The notes: generated by a model not told the origin, from the letters alone. Shown: positions 16,784 through 24,331, counted from the stretch's first letter. The stretch is 41,563 bases of DNA from Fumia sp045615345 (GCA_045615345.1 JAZLER010000005.1:1-41563), one strand, 5' to 3'. Made by a program: numbers and translations.

Positions 16784-17520
16784 GAATTCAGAAAGTTATT
16801 GCCGAGAGCGGACTCTGCTCAAGAAGAAAAGCCGAAGAGCTTATCGAAGAGGGCAGGGTAAAGGTAAACGGACACAGGGCAGAAATCGGTCAGAAAATCA
16901 ATCCCAAAAAGGATATTGTTACAGTTGACGGTGAAAAACTGAAGCCCCGTAACCGCAGACAGAATGTCTATATTATGCTCAACAAACCGAGGGGCTATCT
17001 TACTGCAATGTCCGATGAAAGAGGGAGAAAATGCGTGTCGGAACTTGTTGAGGATGCTCCTGACAGAGTTTATCCTGTCGGCAGACTTGACTTAAACTCC
17101 GAAGGACTTTTGCTTTTTACAAACGATGGCGAATTTGCAAACAATATGATGCACCCGGCATTCCAGGTTCCCAAATGCTATCGCGTTACAGTAAGGGAAG
17201 AAGTGACAGACGAGCAGATGATACACCTTGCTGAGGGTGTTAAAATTGACGGCGTTATGACAAACCCTGCCGAAGTAAGAGTTGTCACCGAGGAAGAAAC
17301 CCGTACCGTTATGCTTATCACAATAACTGAAGGCAGAAACAGGCAGATAAGAAAGATGTGTGAAGCGGTGGGACTTACCGTTGCAAGACTTAAAAGAATT
17401 TCGGTAGGACCTTTAAAACTCGGTATGTTAAAACCGGGTACATGGCGAGAACTTTCCAAAGACGAAGTTGATATGTTAAACGAGATGGCAGGCAGAATGG
17501 CGAGAAAGGCAAGAAGGTGA
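16771..17520 (+). CDS. rluB: Pseudouridine synthase, RluB/RsuA family
   Basis: This 249-residue protein has an N-terminal S4 RNA-binding domain (about 3-50, IRIQKVIAESGLCSRRKAEE) and a catalytic domain with PVGRLDLNSEGLLLFTNDGE, in which Asp107 is the catalytic Asp. The RQIRKM motif is near residues 190-195. It converts a 23S rRNA uridine (helix 90 region in RluB) to pseudouridine. It overlaps dacF by 13 bases. This scpAB-dacF-rluB order is widespread in Firmicutes. Confidence 0.93.
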   Translation: MDGIRIQKVIAESGLCSRRKAEELIEEGRVKVNGHRAEIGQKINPKKDIVTVDGEKLKPRNRRQNVYIMLNKPRGYLTAMSDERGRKCVSELVEDAPDRVYPVGRLDLNSEGLLLFTNDGEFANNMMHPAFQVPKCYRVTVREEVTDEQMIHLAEGVKIDGVMTNPAEVRVVTEEETRTVMLITITEGRNRQIRKMCEAVGLTVARLKRISVGPLKLGMLKPGTWRELSKDEVDMLNEMAGRMARKARR

Positions 17521-17524
17521 TAAA

Positions 17525-17875
17525 ATGCTTTTTATGAGGCCGCTTAACAACACTGATAATTTTGAAAACTTAAAAGATGGGCTTTTTTATATCGCTCTTG
17601 ACAAGGACGAGCTTATCGGTTACTGCAAATACCGTAAGGAAGACGATTTTGTCGTTATTGAAGAAATCTCTGATGGCGGAGATTTAATGCTTTGTGATGG
17701 ACTTTTAAGGGCAGTTTTCAACTATGTATCCGAGATAAAAATCGATAAGGCAAAAATATCGGAAAATGTGGATACAGAAAAACTTAAAAAACTTTTTTTA
17801 CCTCTTGATGAGGAAAATTGCGTAAATTCTATCAGGGATTTTCTTTATAATTGTAAGAAATGTAAAATGTGTTAA
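17525..17875 (+). CDS. Conserved-looking small protein with Cys-rich tail
   Basis: A 116-residue acidic protein, four bases after rluB with an AAGGTGA site, so it belongs to the same operon. The first half (MLFMRPLNNTDNF..GLFYIALDKDELIGYCKYR) resembles the start of a GNAT acetyltransferase fold, but the acetyl-CoA loop of that family is not visible. It ends with NCKKCKMC, which could bind a metal. I do not recognise a named family. The function is unknown. Confidence 0.65.
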   Translation: MLFMRPLNNTDNFENLKDGLFYIALDKDELIGYCKYRKEDDFVVIEEISDGGDLMLCDGLLRAVFNYVSEIKIDKAKISENVDTEKLKKLFLPLDEENCVNSIRDFLYNCKKCKMC

Positions 17876-17891
17876 AAATGTAAAAAAAGTA

Positions 17892-17920
17892 TTGTTATTT
17901 TTAATTTGGTGTGATAGAAT
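17892..17920 (+). promoter_or_regulatory. Promoter of the carboxyltransferase operon
   Basis: TTGTTA (17892-17897), a 17-bp spacer and TAGAAT (17915-17920), with an overlapping TATAAT at 17919-17924. The leader to the start codon is about 105 bp and shows no recognised riboswitch. Confidence 0.55.
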
Positions 17921-18032
17921 ATAATGGGTGAATTTGAGGATTATATAATTTGTTTTTAATGGACAAGTTGTATTATCTTCCGCTTTTTGTATTAAAAAGG
18001 TTTAACCTACTACATAGAATGGGGGCAATAAA

Positions 18033-19397
18033 ATGAACTTACAATCCGCGCTTTCAAAGCTTGAAGAAATGAAAGCTGCATGCAAGAAAGAGTCTCCCGC
18101 TCGCGAAAGAATCGCTTCACTTTTTGATGCTGATACTTTTGTTGAACTTGATACCTTCCTTGCTGACAATGAAAACGGTGTAGGAGTTGTTACCGGTTAT
18201 GGTATGGTTGAAGGAAGCTTGGTTTACGCTTTCGCTCAGGACATTACCGTAATGGGTGGCGCAGTTTCAAAACTCCACGCTGAAAAAATCGCAAAAATTT
18301 ATGACCTTGCTGTTAAAAACGGCGCACCCGTAGTTGCAATCTACGATTCAAACGGTGCAAAGCTCTCCGAGGGTGCTGAAATTCTTAACTCCTATGCTAA
18401 GATTTTAGCAATGAGCAACAACCTTTCAGGTGTTGTTCCTCAGGTGGCAGTAGTTGCAGGAAGCTGCACAGGTATCAGTGCTATGATGGCTGCTTCCTCG
18501 GACATTAAAGTTATGGCAAAAGATGCTGAACTTTATCTTTCCGATGCAAACGGCGATGTAACTGCTGAAGCTGCTTTGAAAGTGGGTGCAGTTGATATCG
18601 TTGAAGAAGATGCAAATCTTGCCGTTTTAAGAGCGCGTCAGGTTGTTTCGATGCTTCCTCTTAACAATATTTCTGTAGCACCTGTATGCGAAGGTACTGC
18701 AAATGTAAACTTTGCACTTGCTGACGATAATAAAGAATCAAACGAGCTTGCAGAACTTATCTGCGATGCAGATACAGTTGTAGAACTTAAAAAGGGTTAC
18801 AGTTCTTCTGCTTATACAGCACTCGCTTCCCTTGGCGGAAATACAGTTGGTGTTGTTTCTGTAAAAGGCAGAATCGGTTCAAAGGCTTCTGATAAAATCG
18901 CTTCCTTTGTTCGTTTCTGTGACTGCTTTAACCTTGCTGTTGTAACTTTTGTTGACACTGAAGGTTACTGCAAATGCTCTGAAGTAAAAGCAAAAGGTGT
19001 GGCTGAAGCTGCAAAACTTGCTCATGCTTATGCTGATGCTACAACTCCCAAAGTAACTGTTTACACTAAAAATGCAATCGGTGCTGCCGGTGTGGCATTT
19101 GGTGCGGCTGATGTCCGTTTTGCATGGCCGACAGCAGTTATTTCTGCTTTGGAACCTCTCACAGCAGTTGAATTCTTCTGGCACGATAAACTCAAAGGTG
19201 CTGAAGATGTGAAAGCACTCCGTGAAGAACTCGCTTGTGAGTATATTGACACTGTGGCAAGTCCTTATGAAGCTGCAAAAGCTTCTCTTATAGAGGATAT
19301 TATAGCTCCTGCTGATACACGCGCGGCTTTAATCACTGCTCTTGAGATGCTCGCTGACAAGCGTGCTTTCGGACTTCCCAAGAAACACTCCAATTAA
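18033..19397 (+). CDS. Acyl-CoA carboxyltransferase-like subunit (divergent MmdA/12S type)
   Basis: A 454-residue crotonase-fold carboxyltransferase with two homologous halves, shorter than the usual ~510-520. N-half signatures are VVTGYGMVEGSLVYAFAQD, TVMGGAVSKLHAEKI and YDSNGAKLSEG (canonical: DSGGARIQEG). C-half signatures are VVTFVDTEGYC, KLAHAYADATTPKVTVYTKN and FAWPTAVI. The Gly-rich oxyanion stretches are altered: SCTGISAMMAA where PCAGGAVYSPA is usual, and IGAAGVAFG where GGAYIAM is usual. In the family such enzymes move carboxyl groups between biotin and acyl-CoA. The next genes encode a biotin carrier and a 5S-like subunit. The acyl-CoA substrate may differ from methylmalonyl-CoA. 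Confidence 0.8.
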   Translation: MNLQSALSKLEEMKAACKKESPARERIASLFDADTFVELDTFLADNENGVGVVTGYGMVEGSLVYAFAQDITVMGGAVSKLHAEKIAKIYDLAVKNGAPVVAIYDSNGAKLSEGAEILNSYAKILAMSNNLSGVVPQVAVVAGSCTGISAMMAASSDIKVMAKDAELYLSDANGDVTAEAALKVGAVDIVEEDANLAVLRARQVVSMLPLNNISVAPVCEGTANVNFALADDNKESNELAELICDADTVVELKKGYSSSAYTALASLGGNTVGVVSVKGRIGSKASDKIASFVRFCDCFNLAVVTFVDTEGYCKCSEVKAKGVAEAAKLAHAYADATTPKVTVYTKNAIGAAGVAFGAADVRFAWPTAVISALEPLTAVEFFWHDKLKGAEDVKALREELACEYIDTVASPYEAAKASLIEDIIAPADTRAALITALEMLADKRAFGLPKKHSN

Positions 19398-19414
19398 GAA
19401 AGGTTTTGTGAATT

Positions 19415-19810
19415 ATGAGAAGATTTAATATAACTGTTAACGGTAAAGCATATGATGTTGCTGTTGAAGAAGTAAATAGCGGTGCAGCTCCTGTTGTTGC
19501 TGCTCCTGCTGCTCCCGCTCCTGCAGCCCCCGCTCCTGCACCTGCAGCTGCTCCTGCTGCTCCCGCTGCTCCTGCTCCTGCCGCTCCTGTAGCAGGTGGT
19601 ACTGATGTTAAGGCTCCTATGCCCGGTACAATTATGGATGTTAAAGTAAACGCTGGTGACACTGTTGAAAAAGGACAGGTTATGGTTGTTTTGGAAGCTA
19701 TGAAGATGGAAAACGATATCGTTGCTCCCGTAGCTGGTACTGTTGCTTCTGTTGTAGCTAAAAAAGGTGACAGCGTTAACGCTAACGATGTACTCGCTGT
19801 AATCTCTTAA
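19415..19810 (+). CDS. Biotin carboxyl carrier subunit
   Basis: A 131-residue carrier with a short N-terminal beta segment (MRRFNITVNGKAYDVAVEEV), a flexible Ala/Pro linker at about 24-60, and a C-terminal biotinyl domain. The biotin attachment sequence is EAMKM with Lys97. The domain shuttles carboxybiotin between two carboxyltransferase active sites. It lies between the 12S-like and 5S-like genes (gaps of 17 and 20 bp), the order expected of a transcarboxylase-type complex. The GC-rich Ala/Pro linker is coded mainly by GCT/GCC and CCT/CCC. Confidence 0.93.
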   Translation: MRRFNITVNGKAYDVAVEEVNSGAAPVVAAPAAPAPAAPAPAPAAAPAAPAAPAPAAPVAGGTDVKAPMPGTIMDVKVNAGDTVEKGQVMVVLEAMKMENDIVAPVAGTVASVVAKKGDSVNANDVLAVIS

Positions 19811-19830
19811 TTTTCAGGAGGAGATTAAAA

Positions 19831-21228
19831 ATGGCTAAAGTAAAAATTACCGAAACCGCCCTCCGCGATGCTCATCAGTCACTTATTGCTACAAGAATGA
19901 CTCTTGATGAAATGCGTCCTATTTTGGGCGAAATGGATAAAGTTGGATACTATTCCGCAGAAGTATGGGGCGGTGCTACATTCGACTCATGCTTAAGATT
20001 TTTGAACGAAGACCCCTGGGAAAGACTCAGAGTTATCCGTAAAGAAATGCCCAATACAAAACTTCAGATGCTTTTCAGAGGACAGAATATGCTCGGTTAC
20101 CGTCATTATGCTGACGATGTACTCGAATACTTTGTTCAGAAATCTGTTGCTAACGGAATTGACATTATCCGTATTTTTGATGCTCTTAACGACATCAGAA
20201 ACCTTGATACAGCTATCAAAGCTGCTAAAAAAGAAGGTGCACACGCTCAGGTTGCTATTTCCTATACAACAGGTGATGTGTTCACAACCGATTATTATGT
20301 AGATTATGCAAAGAGAATTGAATCTCAGGGTGCAGATTCCATCTGTATCAAGGATATGGCTGCTTTGCTTACTCCCTACAAGACTGCTGAACTCACAAAA
20401 GCTTTGAAAGAAGCAGTTAAAATCCCTGTTCAGCTTCATACTCATTACACTTCAGGTCTTGCTTCCATGTGCCTTATGAAAGGTATTGAAAACGGCGCAG
20501 ATGTTATCGATACTGCTATTTCTCCTTTGGCACTCGGTACATCCCATGCTCCCACAGAAGCTATGGTTGCAGCGCTCGAAGGCACTGAATACGACACAGG
20601 TCTTGACTTAAAACAGCTCACTGTTGTAAGAGATTACTTTATGCAGCTTCGCAAAAAGTACATCGATTCCGGTCTTCTCGACCCCAAAATGCTTGCAACA
20701 GATGCAAACGCTCTTATCTATCAGGTTCCCGGTGGAATGCTTTCCAACTTGCTTTCTCAGCTTAAACAGGCAGGCAAGGAAGACCAGCTTGAAGATGTTT
20801 TGAAAGAAGTACCGATGGTTCGTAAAGATTCAGGTTATCCTCCTTTGGTTACTCCTACATCCCAGATTGTTGGTACACAGGCTGTATTCAATGTAATTAT
20901 GGGCGAACGCTATAAGATGGTTACGAAAGAATTCAAAGGTATGGTAAAAGGTGAGTACGGTACTACTCCTGCTCCCATCTCCGATGAATTCAGAAAGAAA
21001 ATCATCGGTGACGAAGAACCTATTACAGGTCGTCCTGCTGACCAGATTGCTCCCGAACTCGATAAACTCAGAGCTGAATGTGCTGAGTGGATTGAACAGG
21101 AAGAAGATGTATTGAGCTATGCTCAGTTTGGTCAGGTTGCTCTTAAATTCTTTGAAAACCGCCGTAATGCAAAATATGGTATTGACGGCAAAAGAGCAGA
21201 CTTTGAAAACGGAGTTCACCCCGTATAA
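19831..21228 (+). CDS. Pyruvate/oxaloacetate carboxyltransferase subunit (5S/OadA-like)
   Basis: A 465-residue TIM-barrel enzyme of the pyruvate carboxylase B / OadA / transcarboxylase 5S family. It transfers a carboxyl group between oxaloacetate and biotin. The metal site is visible: Asp13 in TALRDAHQS, Lys174 in IKDMA (carbamylated in the family), and HTH at 203-205. It lacks the C-terminal biotin domain found in OadA, which is explained by the separate carrier gene. No membrane beta subunit (OadB/MmdB) is present nearby, so sodium-pumping decarboxylation is not supported by this locus. AGGAGGAG precedes the ATG. Confidence 0.9.
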   Translation: MAKVKITETALRDAHQSLIATRMTLDEMRPILGEMDKVGYYSAEVWGGATFDSCLRFLNEDPWERLRVIRKEMPNTKLQMLFRGQNMLGYRHYADDVLEYFVQKSVANGIDIIRIFDALNDIRNLDTAIKAAKKEGAHAQVAISYTTGDVFTTDYYVDYAKRIESQGADSICIKDMAALLTPYKTAELTKALKEAVKIPVQLHTHYTSGLASMCLMKGIENGADVIDTAISPLALGTSHAPTEAMVAALEGTEYDTGLDLKQLTVVRDYFMQLRKKYIDSGLLDPKMLATDANALIYQVPGGMLSNLLSQLKQAGKEDQLEDVLKEVPMVRKDSGYPPLVTPTSQIVGTQAVFNVIMGERYKMVTKEFKGMVKGEYGTTPAPISDEFRKKIIGDEEPITGRPADQIAPELDKLRAECAEWIEQEEDVLSYAQFGQVALKFFENRRNAKYGIDGKRADFENGVHPV

Positions 21229-21238
21229 TAAATAATTT

Positions 21239-21269
21239 TAAAAGATGTCAGGCGACTGGCATCTTTTTT
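21239..21269 (+). terminator. Rho-independent terminator after the carboxyltransferase operon
   Basis: AAAAGATG near 21240-21247 pairs with CATCTTTT at 21260-21267, with a partly paired GTC..GGC inner stem, followed by T. Confidence 0.75.
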
Positions 21270-21338
21270 CTTTAAAAGTATTGAAGTTTTGGGAAAATTC
21301 ATATACAATATATATATGACTAAAAGGAGGAATTTTCC

Positions 21339-22265
21339 TTGATTTATAATAATATCTTAGAAGCTATCGGTCACACACCTCTTATTAAGCTTAATAATAT
21401 GACTTCTCCTGAAGATGCTGATATTTTAGTTAAGTACGAAGGGCTAAACATCGGTGGCTCAATTAAAACAAGAACTGCATTCAATATGCTTAATGAGGCT
21501 GAGAAAAAAGGTCTTATTACAAAAGATACAATAATTGTTGAGCCCACAAGCGGAAACCAGGGTATCGGTATTGCCTTGGTTGGTGCAGTGAGAGGATACA
21601 AAGTTAAAATTATTATGCCCGACTCTGTCAGTGAGGAACGCCGTAAGCTTGTTAATCAGTACGGCGCTGAAGTTATCTTAGTTCACGATGACGGCGATAT
21701 CGGTGCTTGTATCGAAGAATGTATGAACACAGCACTCAGAATGGCTGACGAAGATAAAAACGTCTTTATCCCTCAGCAGTTTACAAACCCCGATAATCCC
21801 GAGGTTCACAGAAAGTATACAGCTTTAGAGATTATTGCTGATGTAAACGGCAGTGTAGACGGTTTCTGTTCCGGTGTTGGTACAGGCGGTACAATTTCGG
21901 GTATCGGCGAAGTGCTCAAGGAAAAGTACCCCGATATTGAAATCTGGGCTGTTGAACCGGAAGATGCCGCTATTCTGTCAGGTGGAAGTATCGGTACACA
22001 TTTGCAGATGGGTATCGGTGACGGACTTATTCCCGATAACCTTAATACAAATATTTACAGCGATGTTTGCATCATAACCGATGAGGAAGCTTTGGGTACA
22101 GCTAAAGCACTTGCAAAAAAAGAAGGCATTGTCTGCGGTATTTCAAGTGGCTCCAATGTGGCGGCGGCAATCAAGCTTGCCAAAAAACTCGGAAAAGGCA
22201 AAACTGTCGTAACCATTTTACCCGACACAGGCGAGAGATATTTCTCCACCCCACTTTTTGAATAA
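21339..22265 (+). CDS. cysK: Cysteine synthase (O-acetylserine sulfhydrylase, CysK family)
   Basis: A 308-residue PLP enzyme of fold type II that makes cysteine from O-acetylserine and sulfide. The PLP lysine is Lys43 in GGSIKTR; the substrate loop is TSGNQ at 70-74; the phosphate loop is GTGGT at 181-185; and the C-terminus LPDTGERYFSTPLFE is typical. Two positions differ from common CysK: KTR instead of KDR after the PLP lysine, and Gln74 instead of Thr in TSGNT. They may reflect a clade variant or a different amino-acid donor. A TTG start follows AAAGGAGG at eight bases. It is a single-gene unit between two terminators. Confidence 0.88.
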   Translation: MIYNNILEAIGHTPLIKLNNMTSPEDADILVKYEGLNIGGSIKTRTAFNMLNEAEKKGLITKDTIIVEPTSGNQGIGIALVGAVRGYKVKIIMPDSVSEERRKLVNQYGAEVILVHDDGDIGACIEECMNTALRMADEDKNVFIPQQFTNPDNPEVHRKYTALEIIADVNGSVDGFCSGVGTGGTISGIGEVLKEKYPDIEIWAVEPEDAAILSGGSIGTHLQMGIGDGLIPDNLNTNIYSDVCIITDEEALGTAKALAKKEGIVCGISSGSNVAAAIKLAKKLGKGKTVVTILPDTGERYFSTPLFE

Positions 22266-22267
22266 GA

Positions 22268-22302
22268 ATAAAGCCTTGTAAGATTAGTACAAGGCTTTTA
22301 AT
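22268..22302 (+). terminator. Rho-independent terminator of cysK
   Basis: AAGCCTTGTA (22271-22280) pairs with TACAAGGCTT (22288-22297), followed by TTAATTTT. Confidence 0.8.
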
Positions 22303-22411
22303 TTTAAATTATGTTGCACGTTTCAATTGGCAGTACCAAAAAATGTACGTCCCCAAATGGTCTCAAATGGTCTTTAGCGGATAGGATTAAAAATGTTTTA
22401 AGGAGAAAAGG
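22303..22411. other. Leader of the miniprotein cluster with a short direct repeat
   Basis: This stretch holds a tandem AAATGGTCTC/AAATGGTCTT pair near 22356-22375 and no gene. It precedes the run of very short membrane proteins. No clear promoter could be assigned. Confidence 0.4.
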
Positions 22412-22582
22412 ATGGTTTTAATAGATTTACTGGCGATTTTTATCTGTAATTTGAAAAAAGAGGAGGATAAAAAGAGTTTTATAAAAAGCCAGTTTAAAAA
22501 GAGTATAGAAATAGATATTGTGCTTTTACTTTATATCATCGCTATCATTGTAATATTTCTTTGTGATGGAGGTGGAGTATGA
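22412..22582 (+). CDS. Single-helix membrane miniprotein, copy A
   Basis: 56 residues, with AAGGAGAAAAGG directly before the ATG. It has a hydrophobic N-terminal patch (MVLIDLLAIFICNL), a charged middle (KKEEDKKSFIKSQFKKS) and a C-terminal membrane helix (IVLLLYIIAIIVIFLC). It shares this plan with the three small genes that follow. The stop overlaps the next start in an ATGA. No known family was recognised. Confidence 0.55.
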   Translation: MVLIDLLAIFICNLKKEEDKKSFIKSQFKKSIEIDIVLLLYIIAIIVIFLCDGGGV

Positions 22583-22662
22583 TTTTCAGATACTTTTTTA
22601 ATATGATTCTTTATTTGCTTGTAAAGGACGAGGAAAAAAGGAACTTTTGGAAAATCGTATGA
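22579..22662 (+). CDS. 27-residue miniprotein, N-half of a split copy B
   Basis: A start in an ATGA overlap with copy A is preceded by GGAGGTGG. The product MIFRYFFNMILYLLVKDEEK.. matches the N-terminal half of the 61-residue copy at 22820 (both have an aromatic/hydrophobic patch and then KDEEK). It stops just where the membrane-helix half begins in another frame, so it is either one of two coupled short genes or the front of a frameshifted gene. Confidence 0.4.
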   Translation: MIFRYFFNMILYLLVKDEEKRNFWKIV

Positions 22663-22745
22663 AAGCAAATAAAAAAATTAATTTAGTTCTTCTTATAGCA
22701 ATACCTGTTATTATTCTTTTGATGTTTCTTCAAGGGGATTTATAA
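22659..22745 (+). CDS. 28-residue membrane miniprotein, C-half of split copy B
   Basis: It starts in an ATGA overlap with the preceding 27-residue frame and encodes MKANKKINLVLLIAIPVIIL followed by LMFLQGDL: a basic start and one membrane helix. It corresponds to the C-terminal half of copy C at 22820 (..KASIVGLIVVIIVIIEMLIKG..). A one-base slip between the halves would restore a ~55-residue protein like its neighbours. Confidence 0.4.
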   Translation: MKANKKINLVLLIAIPVIILLMFLQGDL

Positions 22746-22819
22746 AAATAACTTTCGATTAATATATACATTTTTGAAAAGTAATTTCGAAAAATAACAA
22801 CTGGAAAGCTGGTAGAAAT

Positions 22820-23005
22820 ATGAAGTTTTTGGGTACCATAATTCGCAATACATCTTTGTTGCTTTTACACAGGTTTACAAAAGATGAAGAAAAGAAAAAG
22901 GAAATAGAAAGAATAGCTGATGGTGGACATAAAGCATCTATTGTAGGTTTGATAGTTGTAATTATTGTTATAATTGAAATGCTTATCAAAGGTGAATTGT
23001 TTTAG
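22820..23005 (+). CDS. Single-helix membrane miniprotein, copy C
   Basis: 61 residues: an N-terminal hydrophobic segment (MKFLGTIIRNTSLLLLHRF), a charged block TKDEEKKKEIERIADGGHK, and a C-terminal membrane helix (IVGLIVVIIVIIEMLI). AAAGCTGG upstream is a weak ribosome binding site. This is the longest intact member of the cluster and the template for recognising the others. Function unknown; a phage- or toxin-like role is possible, but nothing in the sequence proves one. Confidence 0.5.
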   Translation: MKFLGTIIRNTSLLLLHRFTKDEEKKKEIERIADGGHKASIVGLIVVIIVIIEMLIKGELF

Positions 23006-23214
23006 CTTCTGAGGTTTGTTCTACGAAAAAATCGGTAAAAGACTTTTTTGGTAAGTTTATCAAAAATCCCGAAAAACTCAATGAGTTTGAAGAGGAAATT
23101 AACGACAGACTTGAATATCATAAAAAGAAAATTGACAGTCATATTAATTTGGAGCTGATTTTGTTTGCTTTGGCGTTGCTTGTAGTGTTATATTATTATT
23201 TTTTGGAAAAATAA
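22996..23214 (+). pseudogene. Fourth membrane miniprotein frame without a standard start
   Basis: An open frame of 72 codons overlaps the end of copy C and runs to TAA. It encodes a charged region (VKDFFGKFIKNPEKLNEFEE.. then HKKKID) and a C-terminal membrane helix (LELILFALALLVVLYYYFL). No ATG, GTG or TTG exists before the charged region; the nearest option is ATT at 22996 behind AAAGGTGA. It is either read from a rare ATT start, fused to copy C by frameshift, or a gene that lost its start. Confidence 0.4.
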
Positions 23215-23227
23215 TATCAAAAAACAT

Positions 23228-23256
23228 TTGACAAGTTGACAATGTTGTGATATAAT
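23228..23256 (+). promoter_or_regulatory. Consensus promoter of rplU-prp-rpmA
   Basis: Exact TTGACA (23228-23233), a 17-bp spacer and exact TATAAT (23251-23256). This strength suits a ribosomal protein operon. Confidence 0.9.
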
Positions 23257-23260
23257 ATTT

Positions 23261-23342
23261 AAGCCGCGTGTTCTGGGCAGAAAGTCAGAGGTTAAACTCT
23301 GCGCCTGAGTTACAGCGAGATTAAAGAAAAGGCAGGTGCCTT
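23261..23342 (+). promoter_or_regulatory. L21 leader (ribosomal protein leader RNA)
   Basis: The 5' untranslated region after the promoter matches the Firmicutes L21 leader in place and style: it begins near CCGCGTGTTCTGGGCAGAAA, has an AGAG..CTCT hairpin (CAGAGGTTAAACTCTG at 23287-23302), and ends with GGCAGGTGCC next to the start codon. Such leaders are thought to allow L21 to control its own operon. Confidence 0.7.
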
Positions 23343-23345
23343 GTG

Positions 23346-23657
23346 ATGTACGCTATTATTGAAACAGGTGGAAAACAGTACCGTGTTCAGGAAGGCGATG
23401 TAGTATTCATCGAAAAAATCGAAGGCGAAGCAGAAGCTAAAGTAACTTTCGATAAAGTAGTACTCGTTGCAGACGACAACGGCGCTAAAGTAGGAGCTCC
23501 CTATGTTGACGGCGCTAAAGTTGAAGCTACACTTCTCAAAAACGGTAAAGGTAAGAAAATCACAGTATTTACTTACAAACCTAAAAAAGGTGAAAAGCGT
23601 AAAATGGGTCACAGACAACCTTACACACAGGTAAGAATTGAATCCATTAAAGCCTAA
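23346..23657 (+). CDS. rplU: 50S ribosomal protein L21
   Basis: 103 residues beginning MYAIIETGGKQYRVQEGD, the universal L21 start, and ending with RRK-type rRNA-binding sequence (KKGEKRKMGHRQPYTQVRI). The ATG at 23346 was preferred to the GTG one codon earlier because the family starts at MYAI. It heads the conserved rplU-prp-rpmA operon. Confidence 0.96.
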   Translation: MYAIIETGGKQYRVQEGDVVFIEKIEGEAEAKVTFDKVVLVADDNGAKVGAPYVDGAKVEATLLKNGKGKKITVFTYKPKKGEKRKMGHRQPYTQVRIESIKA

Positions 23658-23662
23658 GTCTT

Positions 23663-23977
23663 ATGATTAAGGCAAAGTTTTTCCAGAAAAACGGTAAACT
23701 TACGGGCTTTGAGGTTTCAGGACATGCAGGTTTTGACCTGTATGGTAAAGATATTGTCTGTGCTTCGGTAAGTTCAGCCGTGCAACTCACTGCAAACGGT
23801 ATCACAGAAATTTTAGGCGAAAAGGCAGAAATTTCGGTTGGTGATAACAAAGTGAGTCTTTCATTAGTGGATAGTTTTGAGAAAACGGAAAATTTCTTGA
23901 AAGCTTTAAAGCTTCATTTGAAGCTTCTGGCAGATGACTATCCGGGTACAATTCATATTTCCTGTATGGAGGTGTAA
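23663..23977 (+). CDS. prp: Ribosomal-processing cysteine protease Prp
   Basis: This 104-residue protease removes the N-terminal extension of L27. The catalytic pair is visible as His21 in VSGHAG and Cys33 in DIVCASVSS. It lies between rplU and rpmA as in other Firmicutes. Its substrate, the next gene, carries the matching cleavage sequence (LSMQFFA). AGCCTAAG before the ATG gives only a weak ribosome binding site, so translation is probably coupled to rplU. Confidence 0.93.
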   Translation: MIKAKFFQKNGKLTGFEVSGHAGFDLYGKDIVCASVSSAVQLTANGITEILGEKAEISVGDNKVSLSLVDSFEKTENFLKALKLHLKLLADDYPGTIHISCMEV

Positions 23978-23980
23978 AGT

Positions 23981-24262
23981 ATGTTGAAATTAAGCATGCA
24001 GTTTTTTGCTCATAAAAAAGGTGTTGGTTCTACTAAGAACGGTCGTGACTCCGAGTCCAAACGTCTTGGCGTAAAACGCGCAGATGGTCAGTTTGTACTT
24101 GCAGGCAACATCTTGGTTCGTCAGCGTGGTACTCACATTCACCCCGGTGAAAATGTAGGTAAAGGCAGTGACGACACACTTTTCGCATTGGTTGACGGAA
24201 AAGTGAAATTTGAGCGTGTAGGCCGTGACCGCAAAAAAGTCAGCGTATACACAGTTCAGTAA
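23981..24262 (+). CDS. rpmA: 50S ribosomal protein L27 with cleavable N-terminal extension
   Basis: 93 residues. The first nine (MLKLSMQFF) form the Firmicutes extension that Prp removes, leaving a mature start of AHKKGVGSTKNGRDS whose N-terminus reaches the peptidyl transferase centre. The rest is standard L27 (GNILVRQRGTHIHPGENVG). GGAGGTG precedes the ATG. It is the last gene before a terminator. Confidence 0.96.
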   Translation: MLKLSMQFFAHKKGVGSTKNGRDSESKRLGVKRADGQFVLAGNILVRQRGTHIHPGENVGKGSDDTLFALVDGKVKFERVGRDRKKVSVYTVQ

Positions 24263-24270
24263 TTTTGAAC

Positions 24271-24304
24271 TTAAACCCCGAGCCTGTGCGCTTGGGGTTT
24301 TTTA
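24271..24304 (+). terminator. Rho-independent terminator of the L21-L27 operon
   Basis: AAACCCCGAGC (24273-24283) pairs with GCTTGGGGTTT (24290-24300), one G-T pair, followed by TTT. Confidence 0.85.
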
Positions 24305-24331
24305 CTGAATTTTTGCAAATGATATTACTGC

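Noticed and set aside
19493..19600. Ala/Pro codon repeat as a mobile or satellite repeat
   Set aside because: It encodes the flexible linker of the biotin carrier, which is normal for the family.
22993..23010. A programmed -1 frameshift joining copy C to the fourth miniprotein frame
   Set aside because: No slippery heptamer is present: TTG TTT TAG does not allow re-pairing in the -1 frame.
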